Shown here piece after piece: positions 1 to 7,628 of a stretch of 64,000 bases of DNA. The notes below the pieces were generated by a model. It was given only the letters and a program-made list of their open reading frames with translations, was not told the origin of the DNA and searched no databases. The translations under genes and the position numbers were made by a program. Each line of letters begins with the position of its first letter. The first letter of the stretch is position 1. The stretch is from Gammaproteobacteria bacterium (GTDB lineage: Bacteria; Pseudomonadota; Gammaproteobacteria; Competibacterales; Competibacteraceae): assembly GCA_024234995.1 (NCBI GenBank), contig JACKNF010000009.1, positions 1 through 64,000 on the forward strand. Direction: 5' to 3'.

Positions 1-445
1 GAATCGGCAGACGCCCAATTTGAACACCGGTCAGGATCGGTCCCGATTTGCCCGGCGTGAGTTGTACGCTTGCATTCAGATAGCGGCCTATCGGGTTATC
101 CGGAAGGGGCAGCGTCGCTTTGATCTCCGCATGGTCTAGGGTAAACCGGGTCTGCGCCTTGACCTGGGCAGTGTCTGGCCATCGCGACAGCATTTGATCA
201 ACCAGCAGACTGGTGTCGCGTTCGGTCAAGGTCAACGAGCGGGTTTCACCATCCTTGAGCTGGCGAGGATCGAGCTCGTGCAGCAGGTGCTTGGCTCGTT
301 TGACATCTTCTACAGCGAGCTGATCCTGCTCATTGACCCAAGGCTTTTCTTCAACCATCAGCCAGAGGAGAGTAGGTAGGCCGAGCACAATGCTGAGTAT
401 GAGCGAATAAAATAAGACTTTGAAAATTAAATAAAAAATACGCAT
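1..445 (-). CDS. Membrane-anchored protein of unknown function (3' end cut by window edge)
   Basis: An open frame starts with ATG at 445 and reads without a stop to base 1, so about 148 residues of the N-terminal part are visible. It opens with a short basic/aromatic stretch (MRIFYLIFKV) followed by one hydrophobic segment of about 20 residues ending near LLWLMVEE, so it is probably anchored in the inner membrane with the rest in the periplasm. The remainder is soluble and rich in charged residues. I do not recognise a family. It has no operon partner inside the window. Start choice is the first ATG before the hydrophobic segment; the ribosome-binding site is weak. Confidence 0.6.
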   Translation of the reverse strand, partial: MRIFYLIFKVLFYSLILSIVLGLPTLLWLMVEEKPWVNEQDQLAVEDVKRAKHLLHELDPRQLKDGETRSLTLTERDTSLLVDQMLSRWPDTAQVKAQTRFTLDHAEIKATLPLPDNPIGRYLNASVQLTPGKSGPILTGVQIGRLPI

Positions 446-651
446 AAGCTGTTAAATCCAGGGTGAGAGTCTGTGCAAAAACTCTCTTTAGTCTTGTAGG
501 AGAGAGACTGGAGGTAAAGGTATTTTTTCTGAAAACCGGGCTGTGACGGTCCTATTTCTTGGTGGCTATTCTAATCTGAGATAGCCTGGATCTGTGACCC
601 GGTGGTGAGCTGCCGGGTTCCTTAAAATGCGTTACCCGGACTAGTAATGAT

Positions 652-1323
652 ATGAATTGGAAAACGGCCTACCGATCGTTTTACTACGAGAATGCACCCG
701 AACCTGACGATTTGATTCTGAATCTGGCTGAGACGGCCATGCTCAGCATCGATGTGCAAAACACGTATTCACAGATCTCCAGCGATCCTGTGGAAGCCGC
801 ACGCTGGGAACCTTTCCGGCAGCGTATGCGCGAGATCGTCATTCCGGCCACCCGTGCGCTTCAGGATGCTTTCCGCGCCAAAGGCGTCGATGTTATCCAC
901 GCCCGTATCGCTTGCTTGCTGGAAGATGGGCGCGATCGCTCTCTCAGCCAGAAAAAGCCAGGCTGGAATAACCTGCTGTTACCAAAGGACAGCAAAGAAA
1001 GCCAGTTGATCGATGATCTGGCGCCAAAGCCGGGAGAAATTGTCGTCACCAAGACTACGGACAGTGCGCTGACCGGTACTAGCCTGCGGCTGATTCTTAG
1101 CAATATGGGCATTCGGAATGTGGTGATGACCGGGATTTTTACCGATCAATGTGTTTCGTCTACTGTGCGCAGCCTGGCGGATGAGAGTTTTAACGTGATC
1201 GTCATAGAAGATTGTTGTGCGGCAGGCACCGATGAACTCCATCAGCGGGAGCTGGAAATCATCAACCTGATTTACTGCTATGTGATCTCCAGTCAGGAGC
1301 TCCGGCATATCATGGGACTCTGA
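652..1323 (+). CDS. Isochorismatase-family cysteine hydrolase
   Basis: A 223-residue cytoplasmic hydrolase of the isochorismatase-like family, whose members cleave amides, ureides or vinyl ethers through a cysteine nucleophile. The catalytic Asp-Lys-Cys triad is visible: D34 in LSIDVQN, K134 in VVTKTTDSAL, and C167 in IFTDQCVSST. Length and the C-terminal Rossmann-like strand/helix order are normal for the family. The substrate cannot be read from the sequence, since nicotinamidases, ureidoacrylate amidases, biuret hydrolases and isochorismatases share these motifs. No isochorismate or siderophore genes lie nearby, so a true isochorismatase role is unlikely. The next reading frame begins directly after it. 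Confidence 0.8.
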   Translation: MNWKTAYRSFYYENAPEPDDLILNLAETAMLSIDVQNTYSQISSDPVEAARWEPFRQRMREIVIPATRALQDAFRAKGVDVIHARIACLLEDGRDRSLSQKKPGWNNLLLPKDSKESQLIDDLAPKPGEIVVTKTTDSALTGTSLRLILSNMGIRNVVMTGIFTDQCVSSTVRSLADESFNVIVIEDCCAAGTDELHQRELEIINLIYCYVISSQELRHIMGL

Positions 1324-1440
1324 TTGACGGGCGTTCTTGTACAACCGTTTCAGTCAAGTGCCAAGGAAACTTCCTCGGCTTTGGCCTCTCTTCTATTTTT
1401 AGACCCATTTCTAATGCCAATGATGATCGAGAGTCTGCCT

Positions 1441-1722
1441 ATGAAAACACAATATACATTGTATCAACGCCGCGCTATTCTCCGCGCGGGCACGGATAGC
1501 CCCGATAACTGGCCTCGCTGGGATCTTTACGGTGAGCCTCAGGATGAGGGCGGTCCCAATCCCTATTATGATATCGATTACCTGCCTGTCGCCGTGGAGA
1601 CCGATCTTACCCCGGTCGAATACGGTGGCGGTGGCATCGAATGGCAGGATACTACTGGCATCACTCTCACGACGGATGAAGCTGAAGCGCAGGGCCGGCT
1701 CATTGTCCAGGGCGCTTCTTGA
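1441..1722 (+). CDS. Small conserved-looking protein of unknown function
   Basis: A 93-residue acidic protein starting MKTQYTLYQRR. The frame stays open upstream to 1324, but the ATG at 1441 is the most natural start because the preceding residues look like noncoding translation; ATG at 1414 is the alternative. The protein is rich in Asp, Glu, Pro, Tyr and Gly, with a PNPYYDIDYLP stretch and a GGGG turn, and has no signal peptide or membrane segment. I do not recognise the family. It lies 117 bases after the isochorismatase-like gene and before the radical SAM gene, so co-transcription with the former is possible but unproven. Confidence 0.5.
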   Translation: MKTQYTLYQRRAILRAGTDSPDNWPRWDLYGEPQDEGGPNPYYDIDYLPVAVETDLTPVEYGGGGIEWQDTTGITLTTDEAEAQGRLIVQGAS

Positions 1723-1735
1723 AATTAGCCTGAGC

Positions 1736-1790
1736 GTAACCGTTTATGTCTCTTGTCTGCTTGCGGGAGAGAGGCTGGGAATGAGGGCGG
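1736..1790. repeat. Intergenic repeat, copy 1
   Basis: This intergenic segment starts GTAACCGTTTATG and ends with GAGAGGCTGGGAATGAGGGCG. The first half recurs at 13436-13468 and the second half recurs with small changes at 53497-53520. The pattern (GGGAGAG, CTGGG, TGAGGG) resembles short G-rich intergenic repeats common in proteobacterial genomes. It lies after the small unknown gene and before the radical SAM gene. Confidence 0.45.
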
Positions 1791-1936
1791 CGGTTTCAAG
1801 AACTGACCCCCGGACCCTCGGCTCTCGCCCCCGTGGCAGGAGGCAAGGGGACTGAATGATGACATCTGAGTGTAAGAATTGTTCTCCTTCTAAAGACTAA
1901 GTTAGCAAGTCCTTTGATTCATCTGAGAGAATAGGT

Positions 1937-2932
1937 ATGCGTGACACGTTTCCACTCCTTGTAAAAACTAATTTTCCTACCGTTTACCGCGCCCGCATCG
2001 ATACCTTGCAAGCTAACCTGGGCTATCGTTGCAACCAGTCCTGTACTCATTGCCATGTTGCAGCCGGTCCTCAACGCACCGAAGAAATGAGCTGGGAGAC
2101 GATGGAGCTATTGCTTCGCTACTTGGAAGTGCGCCAGGTAGCGGCACTGGATTTGACGGGGGGTGCCCCTGAGCTGAATCCGCACTTCCGTACTCTGGTC
2201 ACCCGTGCCCGTAATCAAGGTGTCCATGTCATGGACCGTTGTAATCTGACCATTCTTAGCGAACCCGGTCAGGAGAACTTGGCGGTGTTTTTAGCCAAGC
2301 ACGCTGTTGAAATGACTGCTTCTTTGCCCTGTTACTTGGAAGAAAATGTTGACCAGCAGCGTGGTAAAGGGGTGTTCGAATCTAGCTTGGCCGGCTTGCG
2401 GCAACTGAATGCCCAAGGTTACGGCCAGCCCGGTAGCGGCCTTACGTTGAATTTGGTCTACAATCCGCTTGGTCCAGTTCTCCCTCCCGATCAGGCCTGT
2501 TTGGAGGCAGCCTATAAACACGAGTTATTTGCTCGTTACGGAATTGTTTTCTCTCGCTTGCTGGCACTGGCTAATATGCCGATTCAGCGTTTTGGCAGTC
2601 AGTTGATATCTAAAGGGCAATTTGCACCCTATATGGATCTGCTCAAGTCTGCGCATCGCGATGAGAATCTGGATGCAGTCATGTGCCGTAATCTGATTTC
2701 GGTGGACTGGCAGGGGTACGTTTACGATTGTGACTTCAATCAGATGCTGAAACTGCCTTTGGGGGTCAGCACACCGGGCCACACCCATCTTAGTGAGTTG
2801 CTGGATCTCGATTTGACCGGTACCCGGATCCGGGTTGCTGATCACTGCTATGGTTGTACCGCTGGGCAGGGGAGTAGTTGCGGCGGGGCACTGGAATCTA
2901 CCTTAGCATCTACCACTGCTAAGGCTGCATGA
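1937..2932 (+). CDS. arsS: ArsS-like radical SAM/Cys-rich protein
   Basis: A 331-residue radical SAM enzyme. The [4Fe-4S]-binding CX3CX2C motif is C32, C36, C39 in RCNQSCTHCH, and a Cys-rich C-terminal tail (C304, C307, C315 in CYGCTAGQGSSCGG) matches the arsenosugar-biosynthesis ArsS type, which transfers an adenosyl group to dimethylarsenite after ArsM methylation. The VMDRCNLTIL segment is also typical. Some relatives use selenocysteine in the tail; here all positions are Cys codons and no in-frame TGA is seen. No arsM or arsenic resistance gene is present within the window, so the pathway link rests on family resemblance only. The ATG at 1937 starts a complete N-terminus. Confidence 0.8.
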   Translation: MRDTFPLLVKTNFPTVYRARIDTLQANLGYRCNQSCTHCHVAAGPQRTEEMSWETMELLLRYLEVRQVAALDLTGGAPELNPHFRTLVTRARNQGVHVMDRCNLTILSEPGQENLAVFLAKHAVEMTASLPCYLEENVDQQRGKGVFESSLAGLRQLNAQGYGQPGSGLTLNLVYNPLGPVLPPDQACLEAAYKHELFARYGIVFSRLLALANMPIQRFGSQLISKGQFAPYMDLLKSAHRDENLDAVMCRNLISVDWQGYVYDCDFNQMLKLPLGVSTPGHTHLSELLDLDLTGTRIRVADHCYGCTAGQGSSCGGALESTLASTTAKAA

Positions 2933-3005
2933 AGCCGTTTTGCTACAGAGCTAAAAGGGCCGGTTCCGCTTGTTTGCGGACACGCGCCACTGTGAAGATA
3001 AGAAC

Positions 3006-3080
3006 TTGGTTCTTCGGCGATTCTTGTAGAGTCGGGTACCTTACCGGGCTAATCCCGCAAGTTTAAGGTTGAAGAACCAA
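3006..3080. ncRNA. Candidate structured RNA or DNA element with a three-way junction fold
   Basis: Two perfect 10-base arms (TTGGTTCTTC at 3006-3015 and GAAGAACCAA at 3071-3080) enclose two further stems. One is GATTCT/AGAGTC (3019-3024 with 3028-3033, loop TGT, one G-U pair). The other is ACCTTA/TAAGGT (3038-3043 with 3064-3069), itself capped by CGGG/CCCG around a five-base loop. Another small hairpin (TCCGC/GCGGA) sits at 2965-2980. The element fills the gap between arsS and the RRM gene. Strand is undecided and I do not recognise a known RNA family. Evidence is base pairing only. Confidence 0.4.
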
Positions 3081-3185
3081 AATTTAAATCCGGAAATTCT
3101 GTATAGCCGGCTTTATAAGCTGCCCTACAGTATTTTCAGAGATAGCGATGAAATCATCAGGGCGCAGAAGATATCAATCAATCTG

Positions 3186-3482
3186 TTACCACCGTGACCG
3201 GCCACCACCGCCACCGCCGCGTCCTCCGCGCGCTGGCTTTTCGGTAGCCATATTCACTTTAAGGGGGCGGCCTCCCACGGGTTTGCCATTTTGCTCAAGA
3301 GCTTTTTCCGCAGAATGCTGAGCAGCAAAAGTGATGAAAGCAAAACCCTTGGGCCGTCCTGTCTCGCGATCCATGATCAGGGCCAGATCCTCAATTTCAC
3401 CATAAGGTGAGAACAGTTCCCGTAGCTGCGATTCGTCAACAGTATAGGGGAAGTTACCTACATAGATCTTATTTTGCTGCAT
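3186..3482 (-). CDS. RNA recognition motif (RRM) RNA-binding protein
   Basis: A 98-residue protein with one RRM domain and a short Gly/Arg tail. RNP2 is KIYVGN at residues 5-10 and RNP1 is KGFAFITF at 45-52. The tail (ARGGRGGGGGGRSRW) resembles that of bacterial and cyanobacterial cold-inducible Rbp proteins, which bind RNA and are often induced by cold. The frame is open upstream to 3536, but ATG at 3482 is preferred because GGAG lies six bases before it and the RRM begins at once. It is monocistronic and divergent from the DedA-flavoprotein gene. Confidence 0.88.
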   Translation of the reverse strand: MQQNKIYVGNFPYTVDESQLRELFSPYGEIEDLALIMDRETGRPKGFAFITFAAQHSAEKALEQNGKPVGGRPLKVNMATEKPARGGRGGGGGGRSRW

Positions 3483-3886
3483 TGCATCTCCAACATTCAT
3501 CAATATCGGAATGGACAAGATGGGTCGACATGTCACTAGATAAAAACCATCGTGTCATACATAACGTTCTTCTGTATAGCACCCTTACCTAATCGTTCTG
3601 ACCCCCGGATCAAACAAACGAAACCTAGTCTATGGTCAGCAAAACGTCAAGTTTTTCCGACACAGAGCACCGGTTATCAAATGACTTCTGTGGTATGGCT
3701 GTATCAACATGAAAAATCAGGCGAACTGAAGTATTCAGCTCATTTGCACATTTTTGTTGATGTAGATATCCAGCGCAATCTGCATCTGCAGGGTTCTGTA
3801 AGGTTTCAGCGTCTTGCCCGACTAAACTTGAAAATTCTTTTGCACGACTCATCGACCGCAATGCGCGGGAACCGGAGCTATGGCTA
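3483..3886. other. Divergent intergenic region
   Basis: About 400 bases between the minus-strand RRM gene and the plus-strand DedA-flavoprotein gene. It should hold both promoters and, for the RRM gene, a leader. I see no convincing coding sequence or strong hairpin here. Confidence 0.5.
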
Positions 3887-6085
3887 ATGAATACTCGCAA
3901 ACTCGTGCTAATCGTAGTGATTGCTATCTTGGTCGGTGCCTTCTTCGCCTTTGACCTGGGGCGCTTTTTTAGTCTGGATTATGTGAAAAACCAGCAGGTG
4001 GCTATTGATGCATACCGGGTGGCGCATCCTGCCCTGACAGCGGGGATCTTCTTTACTCTTTACGTGGCGGTCACCGGCTTGTCGCTGCCAGGCGCGGCGA
4101 TCATGACGCTGGCCGCCGGTGCGATCTTCGGATTGCTATGGGGGATGATTATCGTTTCTTTCGCTTCAACCATTGGCGCGACCCTGGCTTTCCTCTCAGC
4201 CCGTTTTGTACTGCGCGACTGGGTGCAAGGGAGATTTGGCGATAAACTGAAAGTGATCAACGCCGGGATGGAAAAAGAGGGTGGCTTTTATTTATTCACT
4301 CTGCGATTGATTCCAATTTTCCCTTTTTTTGTCATCAACTTGGTAATGGGATTGACGCCGATTCGCACTTGGACTTTCTATGGAGTCAGCCAGGTTGGCA
4401 TGTTAGCCGGCACCCTTGTCTATGTGAACGCTGGCACGCAGCTGGCGCAAATCGATTCGCTGAAAGGCATTTTGTCACCTGAGCTACTGGCTTCCTTTGC
4501 CTTGCTAGGCATCTTTCCGCTCATCGCCAAGAAGATTGTTGCCATAGTGAAAGGGCGGCGAGTCTATGCGCAATGGTCGAAACCAGCTTATTTTGACCGC
4601 AATTTGGTGGTGATCGGGGCAGGTAGCGCCGGGTTGGTGACGGCCTATATTGCTGCCGCAGTGAAAGCCAAGGTGACGCTGATCGAGAAACACCAGATGG
4701 GTGGCGACTGCCTCAATACCGGTTGTGTCCCTTCTAAGGCATTGATCCGTTCAGCCAAACTGCTTTCCCATATCCGCCGTTCTGCGGAGTTTGGCATTCG
4801 CAAAGCCAAAGCCGATTTTGACTTTTCTGAGGTGATGGAGCGGGTTCAACGGATAGTCAGGGAAGTTGCACCGCATGATTCCGTGGAGCGCTATACCGGT
4901 TTGGGTGTGGATGTGGTGGAGGGTACGGCCAAAATCACGTCGCCCTGGTCAGTGGAAGTGACCACTGTTGAGGGAACGCAGACTTTGACGGCGCGCAGCA
5001 TCGTCATTGCTGCTGGAGCCCGGCCTCTTGTGCCGCCTATTCCGGGATTGGAAGACGTGGGCTATTTGACTTCCGACAATATCTGGACATTACGGGAATT
5101 GCCGGACCGGTTGGTGGTGCTGGGTGGCGGCCCGATTGGCTCGGAATTGACCCAGACGTTTGCCCGCTTCGGCGCGCAGGTGACGCAGGTGGAAATGGCG
5201 CCGCGCATCATGATCCGTGAAGACCCGGAAGTTTCCGGATTGGTAACCCGGCGGTTTCAAGAGGAAGGTGTGAAGGTCCTGGTTAATCACCGGGCTAAGC
5301 AGTTCCTTGTGGAAGAAGGTGAAAAAATACTGATCGCCGAACATGAGGGCCAGGATGTGCGCATTCCGTTCGATGCCGTGCTGGTTGCGGTGGGACGGGT
5401 GGCAAATACCACCGGTTACGGGCTGGAGGAGCTGGGGATTCCCACGACCCGCACCCGCACAATAGAGACTAATGAGTATTTGCAAACGCTCTATCCCAAC
5501 ATCTATGCCGCTGGTGATGTGGCCGGGCCGTTCCAGTTCACACACACTGCCGCGTATCAAGCTTGGTATGCGGCAGTGAACGCGCTATTCGATCCTTTCA
5601 AGAAATTCCGGACCGATTACTCAGTGATTCCCTGGTCTACCTTTGTCGATCCTGAAGTAGCGCGTGTTGGTCTGAACGAGCAGGAAGCAAAGGAGAAAGG
5701 CATTCCTCACGAAGTTACGGTGTACGGTATCGACGATCTCGACCGCGCGATTGCTGACGGTGAGGCCCACGGTTTCGTCAAGGTGCTGACCATGCCCGGT
5801 AAGGACAAAATCCTGGGTGTTACCATCGTTGGCGAACATGCTGGCGATTTGTTAGCTGAATATGTGCTAGCCATGCGCCACGGTATCGGTCTAAACAAAA
5901 TGCTTGGCACGATCCATATCTACCCGACCCTGGCAGAGGCCAGCAAATACGTTGCGGGGGTTTGGAAGAAAGCCCATGCACCGGAGAGGGTGCTAGCTTG
6001 GGTGGAACGCTTTCACCGGTGGCGGCGTGGTCAGGCAATCCGCTCATTGGAAACGGCTGCCAATGACGCCAACGCCAACAGCTAG
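3887..6085 (+). CDS. DedA/TVP38-type membrane domain fused to a mercuric reductase-like flavoprotein disulfide reductase
   Basis: A 732-residue fusion. Residues 1-215 hold several hydrophobic segments with the SNARE-associated/TVP38 (DedA-like) signature, including GLSLPGAAIMTLAAG near 64-78 and the R-x-IPIFPF region near 140-147. Residues 238-710 are a pyridine nucleotide-disulfide oxidoreductase: FAD-binding VVIGAGSAG at 241-249, redox-active disulfide C275/C280 in GGDCLNTGCVPSK, NAD-binding VVLGGGPIGSEL, and a C-terminal dimerisation domain with HIYPTLAE. The N-terminal NmerA metal-binding domain of true mercuric reductase is absent. The protein probably carries its cytoplasmic reductase on a membrane platform; the substrate is unknown. 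The DUF547 gene follows after 12 bases. Confidence 0.85.
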   Translation: MNTRKLVLIVVIAILVGAFFAFDLGRFFSLDYVKNQQVAIDAYRVAHPALTAGIFFTLYVAVTGLSLPGAAIMTLAAGAIFGLLWGMIIVSFASTIGATLAFLSARFVLRDWVQGRFGDKLKVINAGMEKEGGFYLFTLRLIPIFPFFVINLVMGLTPIRTWTFYGVSQVGMLAGTLVYVNAGTQLAQIDSLKGILSPELLASFALLGIFPLIAKKIVAIVKGRRVYAQWSKPAYFDRNLVVIGAGSAGLVTAYIAAAVKAKVTLIEKHQMGGDCLNTGCVPSKALIRSAKLLSHIRRSAEFGIRKAKADFDFSEVMERVQRIVREVAPHDSVERYTGLGVDVVEGTAKITSPWSVEVTTVEGTQTLTARSIVIAAGARPLVPPIPGLEDVGYLTSDNIWTLRELPDRLVVLGGGPIGSELTQTFARFGAQVTQVEMAPRIMIREDPEVSGLVTRRFQEEGVKVLVNHRAKQFLVEEGEKILIAEHEGQDVRIPFDAVLVAVGRVANTTGYGLEELGIPTTRTRTIETNEYLQTLYPNIYAAGDVAGPFQFTHTAAYQAWYAAVNALFDPFKKFRTDYSVIPWSTFVDPEVARVGLNEQEAKEKGIPHEVTVYGIDDLDRAIADGEAHGFVKVLTMPGKDKILGVTIVGEHAGDLLAEYVLAMRHGIGLNKMLGTIHIYPTLAEASKYVAGVWKKAHAPERVLAWVERFHRWRRGQAIRSLETAANDANANS

Positions 6086-6097
6086 GGAGTATCGATC

Positions 6098-6919
6098 ATG
6101 CAACTGACTCAACAAAGCCGATGGTTAATCGTGCTCACACTGCTGTTTATGACTTCTCTGGCGCAAGCAGCCTTCGACCATCGCCATACCGCGTGGAACA
6201 CCCTGCTCAATCAACATGTCGTGCTGATTGAGCAGGGTCATGCCTCACAAGTCGATTACGCCGGTTTTAAGGCTGACCAGGCGGCACTGAAAAGTTATCT
6301 CGATCGCTTGTCAGCGGTCAGTGAAGCTGAATACCGGCGTTGGAGCAAACCCCAGCAATTGGCCTTTTTGATCAATGCCTACAATGCGTTCACGGTGGAT
6401 TTGATCCTAACCCGTTATCCTGATCTGAAATCGATTAAGGATCTGGGCTCGGTCTTTCAATCACCGTGGAAGAAAGTGTTTTTCACACTATTGGATCAAG
6501 AGCGCAGTCTGGATCATGTCGAACACGGCATGATCCGCGCGCCCGGTGTGTTCAATGAGCCACGCATTCATGTCGCGGTGAACTGTGCGTCTATTGGATG
6601 CCCGATGTTGCGCAACGAGGCTTTTGTGGCCAGTACGATCGAGACGCAATTAGACGACAGCATGCGCCGCTTCCTGGCTGACCGTAGCCGCAACCGGTTC
6701 GATGCGGCTAATCAGACCCTTTTGGTCTCGAAGATCTTCGACTGGTACCAGGATGATTTTGCAAAGGGCTATCAGGGATTCACTTCGCTGAATGCAACGT
6801 TTGCCCGTTACGCGGATGTTCTTGGTGATACGCCCCAGACAAGGGATGCCATTCGCAAGGGCGGTTTGAACATCCGTTATCTAGATTACGACTGGGCGCT
6901 TAACGCTACGCAACGCTAA
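6098..6919 (+). CDS. DUF547 family exported protein
   Basis: A 273-residue protein with a clear signal peptide (positive start, hydrophobic core VLTLLFMTSLAQA, likely cleavage near residue 24), so it is periplasmic or secreted. It carries the DUF547 hallmark segments LAFLINAYNAF (residues 88-98) and HVAVNCASIGCPML, where C163 and C168 may form a disulfide or bind metal, and the final YDWALN motif. The biochemical role of DUF547 is not established. It is spaced 12 bases after the DedA-flavoprotein fusion, which suggests one transcript. An inferred role with the reductase in periplasmic redox or envelope homeostasis is possible. Confidence 0.82.
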   Translation: MQLTQQSRWLIVLTLLFMTSLAQAAFDHRHTAWNTLLNQHVVLIEQGHASQVDYAGFKADQAALKSYLDRLSAVSEAEYRRWSKPQQLAFLINAYNAFTVDLILTRYPDLKSIKDLGSVFQSPWKKVFFTLLDQERSLDHVEHGMIRAPGVFNEPRIHVAVNCASIGCPMLRNEAFVASTIETQLDDSMRRFLADRSRNRFDAANQTLLVSKIFDWYQDDFAKGYQGFTSLNATFARYADVLGDTPQTRDAIRKGGLNIRYLDYDWALNATQR

Positions 6920-6948
6920 CCCTCACGCATTCAATTCTGGAGACGGCC

Positions 6949-7485
6949 ATGTCCAGCAAACGGATGCCCCGCCAGCCTGTTCCCGCGCTCAAGGTGCCGG
7001 TAATCGAGCATGGCGATTGGTACATGGCTGCTCAGAAACCCAGTCATTTCACCCTGATCCTGGTCTATCGCGGTTTTTTGCATTGTCCGATCTGTCGGGG
7101 CTATCTCAAAGAGTTGCAAACTTTGCAAGATGAGTTTGAAAAACACGGTGTGAACGTGCTGGCGCTGTCCACCGATACTGAAGAGCGGGCGCGGACTACA
7201 CACATCCAATGGGGATTGGCCGGCCTGCCGCTCGGCTACGGTTTGCCGGTCGAAGCTGCCCGTGCCTGGGGTTTATATATTTCCACCAGCCGTGGCGTAA
7301 CCTCGGCGGGCATTGAGGAGCCAGCCCGGTTTGCGGAGCCTGGATTGTTCCTCATCCGGCCCGATGGGACCTTATATGCCGCTTCGGTAAATACCATGCC
7401 TTTCGCTCGTCCGCACTTCAAAGATGTGTTGATGATGCTGGATTTTATTATCAAAAATGATTGCCCAGCGCGGGGTGAAGCCTGA
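6949..7485 (+). CDS. Peroxiredoxin-like (AhpC/TSA superfamily) protein
   Basis: A 178-residue thioredoxin-fold protein with a CPIC motif (C46, C49) in GFLHCPICRGYL, where peroxiredoxins carry their peroxidatic Cys. The order strand, CXXC, helix and then VNVLALSTDTEE agrees with the peroxiredoxin-like AhpC/TSA group that reduces peroxides or acts as a thiol oxidoreductase. No signal peptide is present, so it is cytosolic. The start ATG has GGAG at a good distance (GGAGACGGCC). It follows the DUF547 gene by 29 bases and probably belongs to the same redox-related transcript. The reductant partner is unknown. Confidence 0.8.
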   Translation: MSSKRMPRQPVPALKVPVIEHGDWYMAAQKPSHFTLILVYRGFLHCPICRGYLKELQTLQDEFEKHGVNVLALSTDTEERARTTHIQWGLAGLPLGYGLPVEAARAWGLYISTSRGVTSAGIEEPARFAEPGLFLIRPDGTLYAASVNTMPFARPHFKDVLMMLDFIIKNDCPARGEA

Positions 7486-7628
7486 GTTGACAATTAATTG
7501 CTGGTGTTGGCTGACGTAATGCAAAAACCGGTTTTGAAACTGGACAAAAAACCGTTTCATGCCCATCGGATCTGGCATCTGATCAGCGGCAAGATTAACT
7601 CTAACCTCTCGACTATGGGATTGACATC

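Noticed and set aside
2986..2992. GCCACTG, resembling part of a cobalamin riboswitch B12 box
   Set aside because: The rest of the riboswitch core is missing and no cobalamin gene lies downstream; the cobalamin genes are 47 kb away.
7487..7535. TTGACA-like -35 box and AAAACCGGTTTT palindrome upstream of the symporter
   Set aside because: No -10 box lies at 16-18 bases, and the palindrome is short; promoter assignment would be guesswork.
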